From Niveispirillum sp. (GTDB taxonomy: Bacteria > Pseudomonadota > Alphaproteobacteria > Azospirillales > Azospirillaceae): 40,193 nucleotides of DNA. Positions 1-8,112 of the stretch are shown here, one piece after another. Numbering within the stretch: position 1 is the stretch's first letter; every line of letters starts with the position of its first letter. The notes under the pieces are model-generated. The model was not told the origin of the DNA and made no database searches. It saw only the letters and a list, made by a program, of their open reading frames with translations. The position numbers and the translations under genes were made by a program. The DNA lies in contig NZ_JAGOGJ010000060.1 of NCBI RefSeq assembly GCF_017996735.1, positions 1-40,193 of the forward strand, in the 5' to 3' direction.

Positions 1-378
1 ACACGCTTGGCCGTCCGGTGGCCCTGCATGTGACGGCGGGCAATGTTTCCGACATCACGATGGCCGAGACCCTGCTGGCTGAGGTCGATGACTGCCGCTA
101 CGTCCTGGCCGACAAGGGCTATGACAGCGACAAATTACGGGCCAAGATCAAGGAAAAGGGCGCGAAGCCCGTCATTCCCGGCAGAAAGTCACGCAAGAAG
201 CCCATCCGCTTCGACAAGGTCAGGTACAAATTCCGATGGATGGTCGAGGCGGTCTTCTGCCGCCTCAAGGACTTCAGGCGCGTCGCCACCCGGTACGACA
301 AGCTCGCCAGAAACTTCCTATCCACCATCGCAATCGCAACCATCGTGGCGTACTGGACCTGATTGAGTCTGGACCCTA
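1..378 (+). mobile_element. IS5-family insertion sequence, 3' part only
   Basis: This is the right-hand part of an insertion sequence whose left end lies before the window. It holds the C-terminal half of a DDE transposase, followed by about 15 bases that may be the terminal inverted repeat (GATTGAGTCTGGACCC, from 361). The exact right boundary is uncertain because the left end, needed to match the inverted repeat, is absent. It abuts a scarred region with a gene remnant, consistent with insertion and deletion. Confidence 0.7.
3..362 (+). CDS. IS5-family transposase, C-terminal fragment (5' end outside window)
   Basis: The reading frame is open from the window edge to a TGA at 360-362, giving about 119 residues. 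It contains the ADKGYDSD motif, carrying the second acidic DDE residue, and later MVEAVFCRLKDFRRVATRYDK, which resembles the region around the catalytic Glu with the usual Arg/Lys spacing (E-x6-R/K type) in IS5/IS427-group transposases. The first acidic residue and the N-terminal DNA-binding part must lie upstream. No frameshift is visible here, so the element may be intact beyond the window. The GTG at 18 is not a real start, because the frame continues upstream. Confidence 0.8.
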   Translation, partial: TLGRPVALHVTAGNVSDITMAETLLAEVDDCRYVLADKGYDSDKLRAKIKEKGAKPVIPGRKSRKKPIRFDKVRYKFRWMVEAVFCRLKDFRRVATRYDKLARNFLSTIAIATIVAYWT

Positions 379-718
379 AGGAGACAAATCAAGAACGGTT
401 TTCCCCTGTCCATCAAACCTCCGTTTGGCGGACAGGTGGCGGTTTTCCGGTTTGCGCTCCATTTTGCTGTTCGCGGGGATGGTTGGACCGACTGAAAGCG
501 GACTTAGCAACGTACGACCTGAAGGGGTGTGCTGGAATCGTACAGGTGAAGACCGAGATCGTCGAACCAACGCTCTGTCTATAGGCCTCAATGGCCTCAC
601 TGCGCACGTGCGCCGGGCCGGCGGTCGCCGGCCTGATACGACCAGCACGAGTCAACAACTCATGCCGGTCGTATTACAGCATCGTCGTAATCGCGGCCGA
701 CAAGCTCGAATTTCCTGT
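379..718. other. Gene-poor scar between IS end and RTX remnant
   Basis: Several short overlapping ORFs occur in both directions, but none has a recognisable domain, a good ribosome binding site or consistent coding character. The stretch lies between the IS end and the remnant of an RTX-type gene, so it is most simply read as deletion debris. I see no RNA gene in it. Confidence 0.4.
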
Positions 719-787
719 TTCCTGCTCTCCGGCCATGCCGAGGGCCGCGCTTCCATCGTCGACACCGCGTGGCTGGGCTTGGCCTGA
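719..787 (+). pseudogene. 3' remnant of a second RTX/YG-repeat protein gene
   Basis: The last 22 codons, FLLSGHAEGRASIVDTAWLGLA then stop, closely match the C-terminus of the intact protein ending at 2183 (FLLYGHNEGR...VDGAWLGLA, then stop). Similarity continues past the stop into the same GC-rich hairpin. Upstream of 719 the similarity ends abruptly, so this is the tail of a paralogue whose body is gone. The IS just upstream is a plausible agent of the deletion. No start codon or signal supports expression of the fragment. Confidence 0.75.
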
Positions 788-798
788 ACCGTCGGCGG

Positions 799-827
799 CG
801 GGGAGGGGCTCGCGCGATCCCTCCCCG
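799..827 (+). terminator. Hairpin after RTX remnant
   Basis: The inverted repeat CGGGGAGGG (799-807) / CCCTCCCCG (819-827) starts 11 bases after the stop of the remnant. The same stem follows the intact paralogue at 2194-2233. There is no clear T-tract after this copy. Confidence 0.5.
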
Positions 828-939
828 GTTGCCTGTGCCTTCTGCCTGGCCTTCAAAACTGGTCGCTGCCGCCGGAAAGCCCGATGTCGGCGACTGCGTC
901 CACTGAGAGCATATCCAGTGCGTGTTCGAACCATGTGAC

Positions 940-1307
940 GGCAATATCTCAAAAATGGTGTGTCGTCTGAAATATGCATCGGCGCGCCACTTCATAATAG
1001 GAATGAAAATACTCATAGAATCGTAGTAAAAATAGATCATCACATGATCGCAGACCGCCGGAGTGTCTCTGGCGGGTTTTGTTTTGAAGGAACCGGTCAC
1101 TTAATGGTCACGGGTCTCCGATCGTAACTTTTCATGGAGGAATTTGTTCTGATGGTGATGATTTTTCATTTGCATAGCTATTGTTAGTGATATAGATGAT
1201 AGTCATAAAGTTACTTATGTATTTTGACGCTCCGGCCCTACTGTCCCCCTCAAGCCGCGGCAGCAGATTATCTGTCAGCCAGGTGAAGGCCATGAACGGA
1301 GCTTCTG
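940..1307 (+). promoter_or_regulatory. AT-rich leader/promoter region of the RTX-type gene
   Basis: Base composition drops well below the neighbours between about 940 and 1230. The stretch contains a terminator-like hairpin (1055-1086), then a second AT-rich segment (1130-1230) with several possible -10 elements, then GGAG eight bases before the ATG at 1308. No ORF with coding character is present. A promoter lies here by position, but I cannot fix its -35/-10 by eye. Confidence 0.4.
1055..1086 (+). terminator. Rho-independent terminator or attenuator
   Basis: The stem CCGCCGGAG (1055-1063) pairs with CTCTGGCGG (1067-1075) around a 3-base loop with one G-T pair, and is followed by GTTTTGTTTT. 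It lies about 220 bases upstream of the RTX-type gene and after no intact gene, so it is either a leftover terminator or an attenuator in the 5' leader. Confidence 0.6.
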
Positions 1308-2183
1308 ATGCCTACCAACTTCGCCATCCAACAAGATTTCATCCCCTATCCCCCCATCAGTGACCGGGACCCCGTCATCGAAGGGAATGACGACAGCAAT
1401 CATCTGCTGGGCACTGCGTCGGGCGACATCATGATCGGTCATGCCGGCGACGACACGCTTGCCGGCGGCGGCGGGTTTGACGTCATGACCGGTGGTGCCG
1501 GCGATGACTGGCTGCACGGCGCGGCCGGTACCGATGTCGCCGTCTACCGTGGCGCGCTGGCCGATTACAGCTATGAAGTCATCGGCGGCACCGTCACGCG
1601 GATCACCGACCTGCGCCCAGGTTCGCCCGACGGGTATGACCGGCTGACCGGCACCGAATTTCTGGTTTTCGGCAAGGAAACCTATTTCGCCTCCTTCATC
1701 CCCGGCGCCCCGTCCGGCAATGCCGGCGCTCAGGCCGCTCCCGCAGAAGGTGGGATCAACCTGCAGGCCAGCGCCGGTCCCAATGGCTGGCTGCTGGACC
1801 AGGAGTTCTACCTGAAACAGAATGTCGACGTGGCACAGGCCGTCTCCAGGGGCGAGACTACCGCGCAGGCTCACTGGGAAACCTATGGCCAGTACGAGGT
1901 GCGGTCACCCAATGGCCTGTTCAATGCCAACTATTACCTGGCCAACAATGCCGACCTGTCGGCGGCCTTCGGTACCGATGAGAGGGCGGCACTGAGCCAT
2001 TGGCTGACCTATGGCATCGAAGAGGATCGCGACTCCACGGCGATGTTCAACAGCGAGGCCTATCTGGCGGCCAACGCTGACGTGGCGGAGAGCGACTTCA
2101 CGGCGGTGGAGCATTTCCTGCTCTATGGCCATAACGAGGGTCGCACGGCCACCGTCGACGGCGCGTGGCTGGGCCTGGCCTGA
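1308..2183 (+). CDS. RTX-type calcium-binding protein with three YG repeats, probably secreted
   Basis: A 291-aa protein without a cleavable signal peptide. Residues ~24-75 carry glycine/aspartate nonapeptide repeats of RTX type (GHAGDDTLA, GGGGFDVMT, GGAGDDWLH), which in this family bind calcium after type I secretion. A short conserved segment follows (DRLTGTEFLVF). From ~165 there are three copies of a ~45-residue unit with the pattern FxxxYYLxxNxDVxxA...HWxxYGxxExR, a repeat common in Rhodospirillales surface proteins. The protein ends VDGAWLGLA. GGAG upstream supports the ATG at 1308. No type I transporter genes are nearby. A role in surface attachment is inference. A paralogue remnant lies at 719-787. 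Confidence 0.75.
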   Translation: MPTNFAIQQDFIPYPPISDRDPVIEGNDDSNHLLGTASGDIMIGHAGDDTLAGGGGFDVMTGGAGDDWLHGAAGTDVAVYRGALADYSYEVIGGTVTRITDLRPGSPDGYDRLTGTEFLVFGKETYFASFIPGAPSGNAGAQAAPAEGGINLQASAGPNGWLLDQEFYLKQNVDVAQAVSRGETTAQAHWETYGQYEVRSPNGLFNANYYLANNADLSAAFGTDERAALSHWLTYGIEEDRDSTAMFNSEAYLAANADVAESDFTAVEHFLLYGHNEGRTATVDGAWLGLA

Positions 2184-2193
2184 TCACTGGCGG

Positions 2194-2236
2194 CGGGGAG
2201 GGAGCTCGCGCTATCCTGCGGGTCCCCTCCCCGTTT
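2194..2236 (+). terminator. Terminator of the RTX-type gene
   Basis: CGGGGAGGG (2194-2202) pairs with CCCTCCCCG (2225-2233), followed by TTT, starting 11 bases after the stop codon. The same stem occurs after the paralogue remnant at 799-827. Confidence 0.6.
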
Positions 2237-2249
2237 CGCCTGTCCATTG

Positions 2250-2336
2250 ATGACCGACCTTCACCGCCTGATCGACGCGTTTGCCGGCACCCGCATCCTG
2301 GTGGTGGGGGATGTCATGCTCGACCGGACTGTCGAG
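2250..2336 (+). pseudogene. 5' fragment of an hldE/rfaE-like heptose-phosphate kinase gene
   Basis: About 29 codons from the ATG at 2250 (MTDLHRLIDAFAGTR, then ILVVGDVMLDR) match the N-terminus of the PfkB-type kinase domain of HldE (D-glycero-beta-D-manno-heptose-7-phosphate kinase). The family signature VVGDVMLDRxxxG normally continues into an RISPEAPVPV-like segment. Here similarity stops after DRTVERQP and the frame runs through unrelated sequence to a stop at 2457-2459. The kinase core, and in bifunctional forms the nucleotidyltransferase domain, is missing, so it cannot be functional. It marks a recombination junction beside the duplicated RTX tail. Confidence 0.6.
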
Positions 2337-2494
2337 CGGCAACCGGCGGCGCACTCGTCCATTGGCATGCGTCATGATGGGTCGCCGGGCGGGATATTTT
2401 TGATGGGTTCGCGCAGGCTGCCGTTGAGCCGCCGACAATCCCGGCCTTGGGTCAATTGAGACCGTTGCAGTTTCCAGTGGACGCCGCTAGATTG

Positions 2495-2515
2495 AGTTGT
2501 GAATCATTCTCAACT
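2495..2515. promoter_or_regulatory. Candidate Fur-type operator upstream of the ECF sigma gene
   Basis: A 21-bp imperfect palindrome centred on 2505: outer arms AGTTG/CAACT, inner arms GAAT/ATTC, one T-T mismatch. The inner part (TGTGAATCATTCTCA) resembles the 7-1-7 Fur box. It lies 63 bases before the sigma factor start, where an iron-dependent repressor would be expected for a FecI-type system. Confidence 0.45.
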
Positions 2516-2578
2516 GATATGCGGGAATGAAGCGGAGGTGGCCTTCCGGCTTCTGCGCGCAGCAATGGTACCCGGGCC

Positions 2579-3100
2579 GTGCCCCAGTCGAACAAGATCC
2601 TCAGCCTTTACACGACCCATCGCGGGGAACTGGTAAACTACGCCACCAACATCACCGGCGACCGTGCCGCGGCCGAGGACGTGGTGCAGGAAGCCTGGAT
2701 GCGGATCAAGGCCATGTCCTGCCTGCGTCCGTTGGAGGAGCCGGCGGGTTATCTCTATCGCATCGTCCGCAACCTGGCCCTGGATGGCCGCCGGCGCCGC
2801 CAGTTCGAAAGGCAGCATTTCACGGAAGGGGTGCCGGACCAAGCCGAACAGGCCGCCAGCGAAGCCCCAAGCCCGGAGGCGGCCACGGTATCGCGTGACG
2901 ACCTGCGCCAGGTGCTGGAGGTGCTGGAGGGACTGCCCGAACGTATGCGGATCGCGGTGGAGATGCATCGCCTGGGGGGCGCCAGGCTGAAGGACATCGC
3001 CGCCCGTCTCGACGTGTCGGTCACTGTTGCCCATGAACTGGTCGCTGAAGGTGTCCGGCGATGCCGGGACCGGTTGCGTCCCCCCCATGGATCAGGCTGA
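2579..3100 (+). CDS. FecI-type ECF RNA polymerase sigma factor
   Basis: A 173-aa sigma-70 family protein of extracytoplasmic-function size. Region 2 is at residues ~10-75 (AAAEDVVQEAWMRI, the core-binding helix, then YLYRIVRNLALDGRRRR). Region 4 is at ~110-165 (LPERMRIAVEMHRLGGARLKDIA and the following recognition helix). It would direct transcription of the downstream receptor gene once FecR relays a signal. The GTG start at 2579 is the first in frame and has only a weak ribosome binding site. It is followed by fecR and a TonB receptor with a signalling domain, the classic cell-surface-signalling order. A Fur-like palindrome upstream suggests iron control. Confidence 0.88.
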   Translation: MPQSNKILSLYTTHRGELVNYATNITGDRAAAEDVVQEAWMRIKAMSCLRPLEEPAGYLYRIVRNLALDGRRRRQFERQHFTEGVPDQAEQAASEAPSPEAATVSRDDLRQVLEVLEGLPERMRIAVEMHRLGGARLKDIAARLDVSVTVAHELVAEGVRRCRDRLRPPHGSG

Positions 3101-3201
3101 GCTCTTTTTTTACGAAAAATCACGGTCCCCAGACGTTCAATGGAAGGGGGAGTCCGTTCCGGATTCCCAGCGCATCGGGACGAAGGACCCGAGGGAGAGG
3201 C

Positions 3202-4236
3202 ATGGCGGAGGCATCGGACATTCCCGGCGACAGCGACCCCGGCGCGAAGGCGTGCGCGCGCGCCGACCGGGAGGCGACGGACTGGCTTATCCTGCTGCAG
3301 GAAGTCGGCGATGATGCGGGAACCCGGGCCCGTTTCGATGCCTGGCTGCACGCCAGCCCACTCAATGCCGCCGCCTGGGCCGAGACGCGCCATGCCGCCG
3401 CCGTGATCGAGGGCACGCCGCCTGCTTATACCGGCTATTGGATCGATTTGCCGGGCGCGGCCCCCTCCCCTTCCCTGCGGCCCATCAATCGGGCCGGGAC
3501 AAGACGGACGTACCAGCGGCGTGCGCCATGGGTGGCCGCGGCTGCGGTCGCGGCCTGCCTTGCCGTCGTTGCGGCACCCAGCCTCCTGCTGCACCTGCGT
3601 GCCGACTATTGGACGGGCACGGGCGAGATGCGCAGCGTGCATCTGGCGGATGGCAGCAGCGTGTTTCTGGGTGCTGCCAGCGCCCTGGCGGTGGATTTTG
3701 CCGGCGGGAACCGCAAGGTCCGCCTGCTGAAGGGCGAGGCTTATTTCGAGGTCCGGCATGATCCCGACCATCCCTTCCGTGTCGCGGCCAACGGCGTGGA
3801 GACGACCGTTCTGGGCACCGGGTTTGAGGTGCGGGTGAAGGAGGAAGGGGTGGAGGTGGCGGTTCGCCACGGCCTTGTCCAGGTTGACGATCCCGACGCT
3901 GCCCGGCCCTTGTCGGAACGTCTGGCTACCGGCGAGAAGATCAGCGCCATGCGGACGGGAGACCCGGAACGGGGGCAAACCAAGCCCGATCAGATCGCCG
4001 CCTGGACCCATGGCCAACTGGTCGCCAATGACCGTGCCGTGCAGGAGGTCATTGATGCACTGCGCCCCTGGTACCGTGGCGTGATCATCGCCACCGGCGA
4101 CCGGCTGGACGGGGCGCGTGTCACCGGCGTCTATGATCTGCACGACCCGCAGGCCGCCTTGCAGGCCCTGGCGCACGCCCATGGGGCGGCGGTGCAGCAG
4201 ATATCACCCTGGGTCACAGTAATTTCCTTCAATTAA
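3202..4236 (+). CDS. FecR-type anti-sigma/sigma regulator
   Basis: A 344-aa inner-membrane regulator of the adjacent ECF sigma factor. Residues ~24-65 resemble the FecR N-terminal cytoplasmic DUF4880 segment (ATDWLILLQEV, FDAWLHASPLNAAAWAE). A single membrane helix spans ~109-132. The periplasmic FecR domain follows (VHLADGSSVFLGAASALAVD, LLKGEAYFEV, FRVAANGVETTVLGTGFEV). Residues ~275-344 look like a secretin/TonB short N-terminal (STN) fold that contacts the receptor. The frame is open back to 3061, inside the sigma gene, but the ATG at 3202 has GAGGGAG four bases upstream and gives a normal N-terminus. Confidence 0.88.
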   Translation: MAEASDIPGDSDPGAKACARADREATDWLILLQEVGDDAGTRARFDAWLHASPLNAAAWAETRHAAAVIEGTPPAYTGYWIDLPGAAPSPSLRPINRAGTRRTYQRRAPWVAAAAVAACLAVVAAPSLLLHLRADYWTGTGEMRSVHLADGSSVFLGAASALAVDFAGGNRKVRLLKGEAYFEVRHDPDHPFRVAANGVETTVLGTGFEVRVKEEGVEVAVRHGLVQVDDPDAARPLSERLATGEKISAMRTGDPERGQTKPDQIAAWTHGQLVANDRAVQEVIDALRPWYRGVIIATGDRLDGARVTGVYDLHDPQAALQALAHAHGAAVQQISPWVTVISFN

Positions 4237-4387
4237 ATCAGTAAGTTATAAAATATTTCTCCCCGGTGTCAATTTTTTGCCGAAAGCCGCCGCCCCCCGT
4301 TCGTTAAGGAATTGGGAGTGTGCGATTGACACGCAGTTGCAGTTGATTGGCGCTCCATAGCGACATATCAATCCGGGGGAATGGATC

Positions 4388-6889
4388 GTGGCATCGGGAA
4401 TGAAGGGATTTGCGCCGGCGGCCGTGCGTCAGGGCATGCTGGCCGGCTGTCTGATGGCGACGACGGCGCTTGGCGGGTTCCCGGTGGTGGGTGTGGCCTT
4501 GGCACAGGCGGCCGTTGCCGCTGAGGCGCGCGGTTTTGAGATCCCCGCCCAATCGCTGGCCGACGCGCTGACCAGCTTCGGCCTGCAATCGGGCCTCCAG
4601 GTCAGCGTGAATGCGGCCGAGATCAGGGGCGTGACGTCCCCCGGCGTGTCCGGTTCGCTGCCGCCGGATCAGGCGCTGGGCCGGCTGCTGGCCGGCACGG
4701 GTTTCAGCTTCCGGATCAGCGGCACGATCGCGACCCTGGAACGGATGCCGAAGATCAGCGACGGTGTCATCCAATTAGGGCCGCTGCGGGTGGAAGGCGA
4801 TGCCGGCTTTGCCGCCAGCAGCGATGCCGGCGCCACGGAACATACGGGTTCCTATACCATGACCGGCCCCGCTGCCACGGCCACGCGCCTGCCGCTCACC
4901 TGGCGCGAGACGCCGCAATCGATCAGCGTCGTCACCCGCCAGCAGATCGATGATCAGCAACTGACCAGCATCAGCGAACTGCTCAAACAGGCGCCGGGCG
5001 TCACCATCACCCATATCGGCAGCGAGCGGTTCTATATCGTCTCCCGGGGCTTCACGCTGGGCGATTATCAGATCGACGGGATCAATACCGCCACCTTCAC
5101 CGGCAACCAGAACGTGCCGCAGGGCCTGGTCGACATGGCGATCTATGACCGCGTGGAGGTGCTGCGGGGGGCGGCCGGGCTGCTGACCGGCGCCGGCAAC
5201 CCGGCCGGCGCCGTGAACCTGATCCGCAAGCGGCCGACCGCCGACATGATTGGCTATGTCTCCGCCAGCGTCGGCTCCTGGGAAAAGGTGCGGGTGGAGG
5301 GCGACATCTCCGGGCCGCTGACCGACAATGGCAAGGTGCGCGGCCGTCTGGTCGGCGTCTACCAGCATAATGAGAGTTTCCGCGACGCCGAGCGGCTGGA
5401 GAAGAAGATCGCCTACGGCGCGGTGGAGGCCGACCTCACGGAGACCACCGTGCTGGGGGCCGGGATCGACTATCTGGATTACGATCCGCATGGCGTGCAT
5501 GGGGACGGCGTGCCTCTGATCTGGAGCGACGGCACCCAGGCCGACCTTCCCCGTTCCTTCAATCTTTCCGCCCGGCAGGCGGTGGACAGGAAGCGCACCT
5601 ACAACATCAATCTGCGGCTGGAACAGGAGATCGCCGCAGACTGGCGGTTCAAGCTGGCGGCCAACCATCTTGACGGGGACCGGGATTTCGACACGGGCGG
5701 CGCCTTCTTCGCCGCCGGCTTCCCGGACCGGGCGGCACCGGTTGTGAATGTCGGCGGCGAGCTTTCCCAGGGCACGGGGCGGCAGCGGCAGAATGGCGTC
5801 GATGCCATGATCCAGGGCAGTTTCCCCCTTTTTGGTCGCCTGCATGAACTGGCCACCGGCTTCAACTATACCGACTACAAAAACCTGCACACGGCCAACA
5901 CAGCCTGGGTGGAACCGGTGACCGTGCCCCTGTCGGCCTGGAATCACAGCCAGTCACTGGACGCCGAGCATATTTTCTGGGGCACATTGTCGGACCGTGT
6001 GCAGCAATATGGCGGCTATCTGACCGCCCGGCTGAAGCCGGCCGACGGCTTCTCCGTCATTCTGGGCAGCCGGATCACGCATTACGAATATGACAATATT
6101 CTCGATCTGCGGCAGCGGTACGGCTACTACGCCGAGGAGAATTACCGAACCCGGCGCCGGCTGACGCCCTATGCCGGCCTGGTCTACGACCTGACCGGCA
6201 CCCTGTCCCTCTATGCCAGCTATACCGACATCTTCAGTTCCCAGACAGTCAAGGACCGCAATGGCAACCTGCTGAAACCCGTGATCGGGAGCAACCTGGA
6301 AGCGGGCGTCAAGGCCGGTTTCCTGGATGACAGGCTGAATGCCAGCATCGCCGTCTTTCGCATAAAGCAGGACAATTTCGCCGAACTGGACCCCGGCTAC
6401 ACTGTGCCCGGCCTCCCGGATACGGCCGCCTATCGCGCGGTCAGCGGCGCCACAAGCCGGGGCGTGGAGGCGGAGATCGCCGGGGAACCGGTGCCGGGCT
6501 GGAACATCAGCGCCAGCTTCAGCCACAATGCGCGCAAGAACCCGGATGGCAGCCGGTTGACAACGACGGCGCCGGCCGACACCGCCAAGCTGTGGACGAC
6601 ATGGCGGACCCTCGCAGATCGGCTGACGCTTGGCGGAGGCGCGACCTGGCAGAGCGGTACCTATGTTGTCGGCACGCCATGGCAGATTGAGCGGGAGGTC
6701 CGGGCCGAACAGGGGGCCTATGCCGTCATCGGCCTGATGGCGCGTTATCAGGTGACCGACAGCCTGTCCGCGACCCTGAACGTGGACAACCTGTTCGACA
6801 AGAAATACAGCTCGCTGGAAGGCCAGTTCTATTCCGGATATTACGGCCAGCCGCGCAGCGCCCTGCTGACCGTCAAGTACGATTTCTGA
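4388..6889 (+). CDS. TonB-dependent siderophore receptor with N-terminal signalling (STN) domain
   Basis: An 833-aa outer-membrane transducer. Residues 1-45 form a long signal peptide ending near ALAQAAVAA. Residues ~48-120 are the STN domain (GFEIPAQSLADALTSFGLQ, PDQALGRLLAGTGFSF), which signals to FecR. The plug follows at ~165-280 (TWRETPQSISVVTRQQIDD, VEVLRGAAGLLTGAGNPAGA, NLIRKRP). The remaining ~550 residues are the 22-strand barrel, ending in LLTVKYDF with the terminal aromatic typical of BAM substrates. It belongs to the ferrichrome/pyoverdine/coprogen-type receptors; the ligand is unknown. GTG at 4388 has GGGGGA upstream (4375-4380). The fecI-fecR-receptor order indicates siderophore-induced autoregulation. 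Confidence 0.88.
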   Translation: MASGMKGFAPAAVRQGMLAGCLMATTALGGFPVVGVALAQAAVAAEARGFEIPAQSLADALTSFGLQSGLQVSVNAAEIRGVTSPGVSGSLPPDQALGRLLAGTGFSFRISGTIATLERMPKISDGVIQLGPLRVEGDAGFAASSDAGATEHTGSYTMTGPAATATRLPLTWRETPQSISVVTRQQIDDQQLTSISELLKQAPGVTITHIGSERFYIVSRGFTLGDYQIDGINTATFTGNQNVPQGLVDMAIYDRVEVLRGAAGLLTGAGNPAGAVNLIRKRPTADMIGYVSASVGSWEKVRVEGDISGPLTDNGKVRGRLVGVYQHNESFRDAERLEKKIAYGAVEADLTETTVLGAGIDYLDYDPHGVHGDGVPLIWSDGTQADLPRSFNLSARQAVDRKRTYNINLRLEQEIAADWRFKLAANHLDGDRDFDTGGAFFAAGFPDRAAPVVNVGGELSQGTGRQRQNGVDAMIQGSFPLFGRLHELATGFNYTDYKNLHTANTAWVEPVTVPLSAWNHSQSLDAEHIFWGTLSDRVQQYGGYLTARLKPADGFSVILGSRITHYEYDNILDLRQRYGYYAEENYRTRRRLTPYAGLVYDLTGTLSLYASYTDIFSSQTVKDRNGNLLKPVIGSNLEAGVKAGFLDDRLNASIAVFRIKQDNFAELDPGYTVPGLPDTAAYRAVSGATSRGVEAEIAGEPVPGWNISASFSHNARKNPDGSRLTTTAPADTAKLWTTWRTLADRLTLGGGATWQSGTYVVGTPWQIEREVRAEQGAYAVIGLMARYQVTDSLSATLNVDNLFDKKYSSLEGQFYSGYYGQPRSALLTVKYDF

Positions 6890-6900
6890 CGTCGGCCGTG

Positions 6901-8073
6901 ATGCGCGCAATACTGACGGCCCTTCACCGCTATGGCGGGTTGGCGATGGCGGGTTTCCTCATTATCGCCGGCCTGAGCGGCAGCATCCTGGCCTTCCGGT
7001 TCGAACTGGATAGCGGGCTCAACCCCCATCTGTTCCGGGTCGAGCCGGCCGGAGCGGCGCTGCCCGTTTCCCAACTTGTGGCCCATGTCGAACGTGCCGA
7101 TCCGGCGGTTGCCGTGCTCACGATCCTGCCCGCCACCAAGGCAGGGGAAACCGCGTCGGCCTATGTCGGCCCGCGTGACGGCAGGGTGGTGGACTATAAT
7201 CAGGTCTTCCTTGATCCGGCGACAGGGCGGATCCTGGGGCGGCGTATGGATGGCGCCTTCCGGCTCGACCGCGCCCACGTGATCCCCCTCCTGTACCGGT
7301 TCCATTATTCGCTGCTGATCCCGGGCTGGGGCACCCTGCTGATGGGCGTGGTGGCGGTGGCCTGGCTGATTGATTGTTTCGTGGGTTGGGTTCTGACCCT
7401 GCCGCGCGGGCGGCCCTTCTGGAGGAAATGGCGACCGATCTGGGGTATCAAGCAGGGGGCGGGGGGATATCGCCTCAATCTCGATCTCCATCGGGCGACG
7501 GGTCTCTGGCTCTGGCCGGTGCTGTTCCTGCTGGCGCTGTCCAGCATGGCCCTGAACCTCAATCATGAACTGTTTCGGCCCGTGCTGTCCGCCCTGCTGC
7601 CCACCAGCCCCAGCATCTGGGACCGGCCGTCGCCAGCGGAACCTCCCGCCATGGTTCTGGACTGGGACGCGGCGGTGGCGGCGGCACAAGCGGAAGCCGG
7701 GCGGCGCGGCCTGGACGGACCCGTCGGCATGATCTATGCGGCCCGCGCCCAGGGTTTCTACATGCTGCGCGTCGGTCACCGCCACGCGCCGGGCTTCGGC
7801 ACCTCCGCGCTGTTCATCTCCGGCGTGGACGGTTCCATCCTGTCGGTGGACGAGGCGGGCGGCGGCCAGGCCGGCGACAGGATCGCAGGATTGATGTTCC
7901 CCCTTCATTCCGGGCAGATCGCCGGCCTGCCCGGCCGCATCCTGATCTGCATTGCCGGCCTGGCCGTCGCCATGCTGTCGGTCACCGGCATCTATATCTG
8001 GTGGAAGAAGCGGGCGGCGCGCCTGTCCCGCAAGGCGTCGGCGGCGGGCGTTCCCCGGCAAAGCCACCGGTGA
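6901..8073 (+). CDS. PepSY-associated membrane protein (putative siderophore reductase/iron-utilisation protein)
   Basis: A 390-aa membrane protein of the PepSY-TM family, which commonly follows siderophore receptors and is linked to reductive release of iron. The first helix is at ~12-35 (GGLAMAGFLIIAGLSGSILAF), with central helices near 140-165 and 205-225 and a last helix near 350-372 ending IYIWWKK. Conserved histidines (LHRYGG, RFHYSLLIPG, LHRATG, PLHSG) lie near membrane faces, as in this family. The start is 11 bases after the receptor stop; GTG 6898 immediately before the ATG is an alternative. Cotranscription with the receptor is likely. Confidence 0.82.
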   Translation: MRAILTALHRYGGLAMAGFLIIAGLSGSILAFRFELDSGLNPHLFRVEPAGAALPVSQLVAHVERADPAVAVLTILPATKAGETASAYVGPRDGRVVDYNQVFLDPATGRILGRRMDGAFRLDRAHVIPLLYRFHYSLLIPGWGTLLMGVVAVAWLIDCFVGWVLTLPRGRPFWRKWRPIWGIKQGAGGYRLNLDLHRATGLWLWPVLFLLALSSMALNLNHELFRPVLSALLPTSPSIWDRPSPAEPPAMVLDWDAAVAAAQAEAGRRGLDGPVGMIYAARAQGFYMLRVGHRHAPGFGTSALFISGVDGSILSVDEAGGGQAGDRIAGLMFPLHSGQIAGLPGRILICIAGLAVAMLSVTGIYIWWKKRAARLSRKASAAGVPRQSHR

Positions 8074-8082
8074 TCCGGTGAT

Positions 8083-8112
8083 CCCTGACGCCGGTGGCCA
8101 GCGGCGTCAGGG
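8083..8112 (+). terminator. Terminator of the iron-uptake unit
   Basis: A perfect 11-bp inverted repeat, CCCTGACGCCG (8083-8093) and CGGCGTCAGGG (8102-8112), around an 8-base loop, ten bases after the PepSY gene stop. No T-tract follows, so it may act as an mRNA 3'-end stabiliser as well. Confidence 0.6.

Noticed and set aside
2755..4182. 475-codon minus-strand ORF opposite the sigma factor and fecR
   Set aside because: It mirrors two well-supported genes, has no domain of its own, and is a high-GC shadow frame.
4775..5947. 390-codon minus-strand ORF opposite the siderophore receptor
   Set aside because: The composition (repeated HGH, GGQ, ADQ strings) is that of an antisense frame of a TonB receptor; no start signal or domain.
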